NCBI GenBank assembly: GCA_024682395.1 | Contig: JAIKZH010000035.1 | Location: 1-34,825 of the forward strand | Length of the DNA: 34,825 bases | DNA from: Bacteroidaceae bacterium | GTDB lineage: Bacteria > Bacteroidota > Bacteroidia > Bacteroidales > Bacteroidaceae | Direction: 5' to 3' | Part shown: piece after piece, positions 31,719 through 34,825 of the stretch | Layout: each line of letters starts with the position of its first letter | Position numbering within the stretch: position 1 is the stretch's first letter | Notes under the pieces: model-generated | Databases searched by the model: none | What the model was told of the DNA's origin: nothing | What the model saw: only the letters and a program-made list of their open reading frames with translations | Made by a program: the position numbers and the translations under genes

Positions 31719-34439
31719 ATGTCTCAAAAACGTGTTTACACTTTCGGTAACGGACAAGCTGAAGGAAATGCCAATATGCGTGAATTGCTTGGCGGAAAAG
31801 GTGCAAATCTAGCAGAAATGAATTTGATAGGAGTTCCAGTCCCTCCTGGTTTTACAATTACAACAGATACTTGTAATGAGTATTACGAAGTAGGACAAGA
31901 CAAAATCATGGAACTTCTCAACGATGATGTTCTCGCAGCAGTTAAACATATTGAAAATTTGATGAATTGTAAATTTGGTGATGCATCAAATCCACTTCTT
32001 GTTTCTGTTCGTTCTGGTGCCCGTGCTTCTATGCCTGGCATGATGGATACAATTTTGAACCTCGGTCTTAATGATGTTGTTGCAGAAGGAATGGTTGCTA
32101 AGACTAATAATCCGCATTTCGTATACGACTCATATCGTCGTTTCGTACAAATGTATGGTGATGTAGTTTTAGGAATGAAACCTGTCAACAAAGAAGACAT
32201 AGACCCATTTGAAGCAATTATAGAAAAGGTAAAAGAAGAACAAGGTGTTGTTCTCGACAAAGATCTTTCTGTAGATTCTTTAAAGAAACTTGTTGAACTC
32301 TTTAAAGTTGCAATTAAAGAACAAACAGGTTCTGATTTCCCAGACGACCCAATGGAACAACTTTGGGGTGCAATATGTGCAGTATTCCGTAGCTGGATGA
32401 ATGAACGTGCAATCTTGTACCGTAAGATGGAAGGAATTCCTGACGAGTGGGGAACTGCTGTATCAGTAATGGCAATGGTATTCGGAAACATGGGTGACAC
32501 ATCTGCAACAGGTGTTTGTTTCTCTCGTGACGCAGGAAATGGTGAAAACCTTTTCAATGGTGAATACCTTATCAATGCTCAAGGTGAGGACGTGGTTGCA
32601 GGTATACGTACTCCACAACAGATAACAAAGATCGGTTCTCAACGTTGGGCTGAACGTGCTGGTATCTCAGAAGAAGAACGTGTTGCAAAATATCCTTCAA
32701 TGGAAGAAGCCATGCCTGCTCTTTATGCAGAACTTGATTCTATCCAAGATAAATTAGAGAACCACTATCACGATATGCAAGATATGGAATTCACAGTTCA
32801 AGAAGGTAAACTCTGGTTCTTGCAGACTCGTAATGGAAAACGTACAGGTACAGCAATGGTTAAGATTGCTATGGATCTTCTCAAAGAAGGTCTTATTGAT
32901 GAAAAGACAGCAATCTTACGTTGTGAACCACAAAAACTTGACGAATTACTTCACCCAGTATTTGACAAGCGCGCTCTTTCAAACGCAAAACCTATCACAC
33001 AAGGACTTCCTGCTTCTCCAGGTGCAGCATGTGGACAAATCGTATTCCATGCTGACGATGCTGAAAAATGGCACAACGATGGTCACAAAGTTATCATGGT
33101 TCGTATCGAAACATCTCCAGAAGACCTCGCTGGTATGTCTGCAGCAGAAGGTATCCTTACAGCTCGTGGTGGTATGACATCACACGCAGCAGTAGTAGCA
33201 CGTGGTATGGGTAAATGCTGTGTTTCAGGTGCTGGTGCAATCAATGTTGACTACAAGGCAAAGACTGTAGAAATCGACGGAGTTAAATATAAGGAAGGTG
33301 ATTATATCTCATTGAATGGTTCAACAGGACAAGTTTTCGCTGGCGAAATTCCAACTAAGGCAGCAGAATTGTCTGGTGACTTCAAAGAACTCATGGATCT
33401 TTGTGACAAATATACAAAGATGGAAGTTCGTACAAATGCAGATACTCCACACGATGCAGAAGTCGCTCGTACATTTGGTGCAAAAGGTATTGGTCTTACA
33501 CGTACAGAACATATGTTCTTCGACGGACAAAAGATTATTGCAATGCGCGAAATGATTCTTGCTGACACTGTTGAAGGTCGTGAGAAAGCACTTGCAAAAT
33601 TACTTCCTTACCAGAAAGCAGACTTCTATGGAATTCTTAAGGCAATGGATGGTCTTCATGTAAATATTCGTCTGCTCGACCCACCTCTCCATGAATTCGT
33701 TCCACACGATGAAGCTGGTCAAGAAACAATGGCAAAGGAAATGGGTGTAAGTGTAGAAGAAATCCGTCGCCGTGTAGAATCTCTTGCAGAAAACAACCCA
33801 ATGCTTGGTCACCGTGGATGTCGTCTCGGTATCACATTCCCAGAAATCACAGCAATGCAGACTCGTGCAATCCTCGGTGCTGCTTGTCAGTTGAAGAAAG
33901 AAGGATATGATCCACATCCAGAGATCATGGTACCTCTCATCGGTATTTTATACGAATTGAAACAACAGAAAGAAATTATTCAGCGTGTAGCAAAAGAAGT
34001 ATTTGCTGAAGAAGGTGTTGAAATAGAATTTGAAATCGGTACAATGATTGAAATTCCTCGTGCAGCACTTACAGCAGATAAGATTGCTAAAGAAGCACAA
34101 TATTTCTCATTCGGAACAAACGACTTGACTCAGATGACCTTTGGTTATTCTCGTGACGATATCGCATCATTCCTTCCTGCATACCTTGAAAAGAAGATTC
34201 TTAAGGTTGACCCATTCCAAGTTCTCGATCAGAACGGTGTGGGACAACTCATCAAGATGGCAGTTGATAATGGTCGCAAAGTTCGTCCAGATCTCCGCAC
34301 AGGTATCTGTGGTGAGCACGGTGGAGAACCATCTTCAGTTAAATTCTGTGCTAAAGTTGGTATGAACTATGCATCATGCTCTCCATTCCGCGTGCCAATC
34401 GCACGCCTTGCCGCCGCGCAGGCAGCAGTGGAAGAGTAA
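31719..34439 (+). CDS. ppdK: Pyruvate, phosphate dikinase
   Basis: A 906-residue enzyme that interconverts pyruvate, ATP and phosphate with PEP, AMP and pyrophosphate; in anaerobic Bacteroidota it links glycolysis and gluconeogenesis. The order of domains is usual: ATP-grasp part (LLGGKGANLAEM at 23-34, VRSGARASMPGMMDTILNLG at 97-116, WFLQTRNGKRTG at 366-377), central phosphohistidine domain (GGMTSHAAVVARG, His489), and C-terminal PEP/pyruvate TIM barrel (LTRTEHMFF, GHRGCRLG, SFGTNDLTQ, GICGEHGGEP with Cys864). Compared with the other genes it uses more CTC/CTT leucine and CGT arginine codons, suggesting high expression rather than transfer. It has its own promoter and terminator. Confidence 0.98.
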   Translation: MSQKRVYTFGNGQAEGNANMRELLGGKGANLAEMNLIGVPVPPGFTITTDTCNEYYEVGQDKIMELLNDDVLAAVKHIENLMNCKFGDASNPLLVSVRSGARASMPGMMDTILNLGLNDVVAEGMVAKTNNPHFVYDSYRRFVQMYGDVVLGMKPVNKEDIDPFEAIIEKVKEEQGVVLDKDLSVDSLKKLVELFKVAIKEQTGSDFPDDPMEQLWGAICAVFRSWMNERAILYRKMEGIPDEWGTAVSVMAMVFGNMGDTSATGVCFSRDAGNGENLFNGEYLINAQGEDVVAGIRTPQQITKIGSQRWAERAGISEEERVAKYPSMEEAMPALYAELDSIQDKLENHYHDMQDMEFTVQEGKLWFLQTRNGKRTGTAMVKIAMDLLKEGLIDEKTAILRCEPQKLDELLHPVFDKRALSNAKPITQGLPASPGAACGQIVFHADDAEKWHNDGHKVIMVRIETSPEDLAGMSAAEGILTARGGMTSHAAVVARGMGKCCVSGAGAINVDYKAKTVEIDGVKYKEGDYISLNGSTGQVFAGEIPTKAAELSGDFKELMDLCDKYTKMEVRTNADTPHDAEVARTFGAKGIGLTRTEHMFFDGQKIIAMREMILADTVEGREKALAKLLPYQKADFYGILKAMDGLHVNIRLLDPPLHEFVPHDEAGQETMAKEMGVSVEEIRRRVESLAENNPMLGHRGCRLGITFPEITAMQTRAILGAACQLKKEGYDPHPEIMVPLIGILYELKQQKEIIQRVAKEVFAEEGVEIEFEIGTMIEIPRAALTADKIAKEAQYFSFGTNDLTQMTFGYSRDDIASFLPAYLEKKILKVDPFQVLDQNGVGQLIKMAVDNGRKVRPDLRTGICGEHGGEPSSVKFCAKVGMNYASCSPFRVPIARLAAAQAAVEE

Positions 34440-34463
34440 ATATCACACTGATATAAATTTAAG

Positions 34464-34496
34464 GGACCTGTCCGTTTGGGCAGGTTTCTTTTTTAG
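34464..34496 (+). terminator. ppdK terminator
   Basis: A GC-rich stem of 8 pairs with one G-U (arms 34466-34473 and 34478-34485, 4-nt loop) is followed by a T-rich tail (34486-34494). It begins 27 nt after the ppdK stop. Confidence 0.9.
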
Positions 34497-34565
34497 TGTC
34501 TTCATGTATGCTTCCGACGTTTTGGAGATAAAACGCCGCAAAATATGCGTTATTTGGGAGGTTAA

Positions 34566-34597
34566 TTTGGCGAACAGGCATTTTATTTGTATCTTTG
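34566..34597 (+). promoter_or_regulatory. Promoter of the Fic-family gene, Bacteroidota type
   Basis: -33 TTTG (34566-34569), 20-nt spacer, -7 TATCTTTG (34590-34597). The first ATG follows 45 nt later. Confidence 0.75.
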
Positions 34598-34641
34598 TTG
34601 CAGAATTTGCGTTATTATAACTATTGTTTTGTCGCACAAAG

Positions 34642-34825
34642 ATGGAATGCATTATGTATATACACGAAAGAGACAATTGGACATACTTCCGTTGGGACGC
34701 TTCTGAGGTGTCTCTCCTTCAGGAGAAAGTATTCCGTATGCAGGGCTTGCTATACGGCAGGCTGAGTTCGTTGGGTTTTGACAGCAAGTTACGTGCTATG
34801 GCCGAGAACCTGACTTATGACGTGG
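34642..34825 (+). CDS. Fic-family protein, N-terminal part (cut by window end)
   Basis: An open frame runs from an ATG at 34642 (or, more likely by family, the ATG at 34654) to the end of the window, giving about 57-61 residues. The segments MYIHERDNWTYFRWD and KVFRMQGLLYGRLSSLGFD match the N-terminal domain (called DUF4172) that precedes the Fic catalytic core in many Bacteroidota and other bacterial Fic proteins. Such proteins typically transfer AMP to target proteins and carry an inhibitory SxxxE helix; neither the inhibitory nor the HPFxxGNGR motif is in view. The gene has more G and C than the neighbouring sequence, which may suggest acquisition. Confidence 0.7.
   Translation, partial: MECIMYIHERDNWTYFRWDASEVSLLQEKVFRMQGLLYGRLSSLGFDSKLRAMAENLTYDV

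Noticed and set aside
31883-32575. A 230-codon frame antisense to ppdK
   Set aside because: It lies wholly inside the ppdK coding region, and its Ser/Arg/Thr-rich product is the usual shadow of a highly expressed gene.
1-34825. CRISPR arrays, insertion sequences, rRNA genes and phage genes
   Set aside because: No regularly spaced repeats, transposase or integrase motifs, or rRNA sequence were seen on either strand.

Overview
The window looks like a conserved chromosomal region of an AT-rich member of the Bacteroidales (Bacteroidota). Three kinds of evidence support this. Many genes are preceded by the phylum-specific promoter (-33 TTTG or TTG, about 18-20 nt, then -7 TAnnTTTG) and lack an obvious Shine-Dalgarno sequence. 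Families seen mainly in this phylum are present (types annotated DUF5606, DUF3276, DUF4348, and a long lipoprotein-anchored TPR/histidine-kinase-like protein). The gene order nusB-yajC-ybbR-coaE-DUF5606 is also typical. A precise genus cannot be read from the sequence alone.

Layout. Bases 1-830 carry a small lipoprotein gene with its own promoter and a strong terminator. Bases 844-8700 are a minus-strand block: a cytosolic GH13 alpha-amylase-like enzyme, fabD, the translation cluster infC-rpmI-rplT, rpsA, tRNA-Asp and pheS, most with separate promoters and terminators. Bases 8859-11386 are a plus-strand operon (DUF4348-like lipoprotein, murB, a metallo-beta-lactamase-fold hydrolase) that meets a minus-strand nhaA-HD-hydrolase pair tail to tail. 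From 13468 to 22138 everything is on the minus strand: an FHA protein, secG, lptE, a receiver-less sigma-54 activator, a second MBL hydrolase, rsmG, then DUF5606, coaE, ybbR, yajC and nusB. A DUF3276 gene (plus) and a lipoprotein gene (minus) converge on an 18-bp-stem terminator. From 23552 a plus-strand series runs map-tsaD-rsmE, then a very large two-core sensor kinase-like protein, a response regulator and an unknown membrane protein, then ppdK with its own promoter and terminator. The last ~180 bases hold the start of a Fic-family gene cut by the window end.

How the genes fit together. Much of the window is core cell machinery: translation (infC, rpmI, rplT, rpsA, pheS, tRNA-Asp, rsmG, rsmE, tsaD, map), envelope building (murB, lptE, secG, yajC), fatty acid and CoA synthesis (fabD, coaE), and central carbon metabolism (ppdK, amylase). 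The least ordinary part is 26256-31494. One 1287-residue polypeptide appears to carry two sensor modules in series, the first with a complete ATP-binding core but no recognisable phospho-acceptor histidine, the second with a histidine box but a degenerate ATP-binding region. A receiver protein and an uncharacterised polytopic membrane protein, overlapping by 8 nt, follow. Two potential RNA structures between infC/rpmI and rpmI/rplT are candidates for L20 autoregulation.
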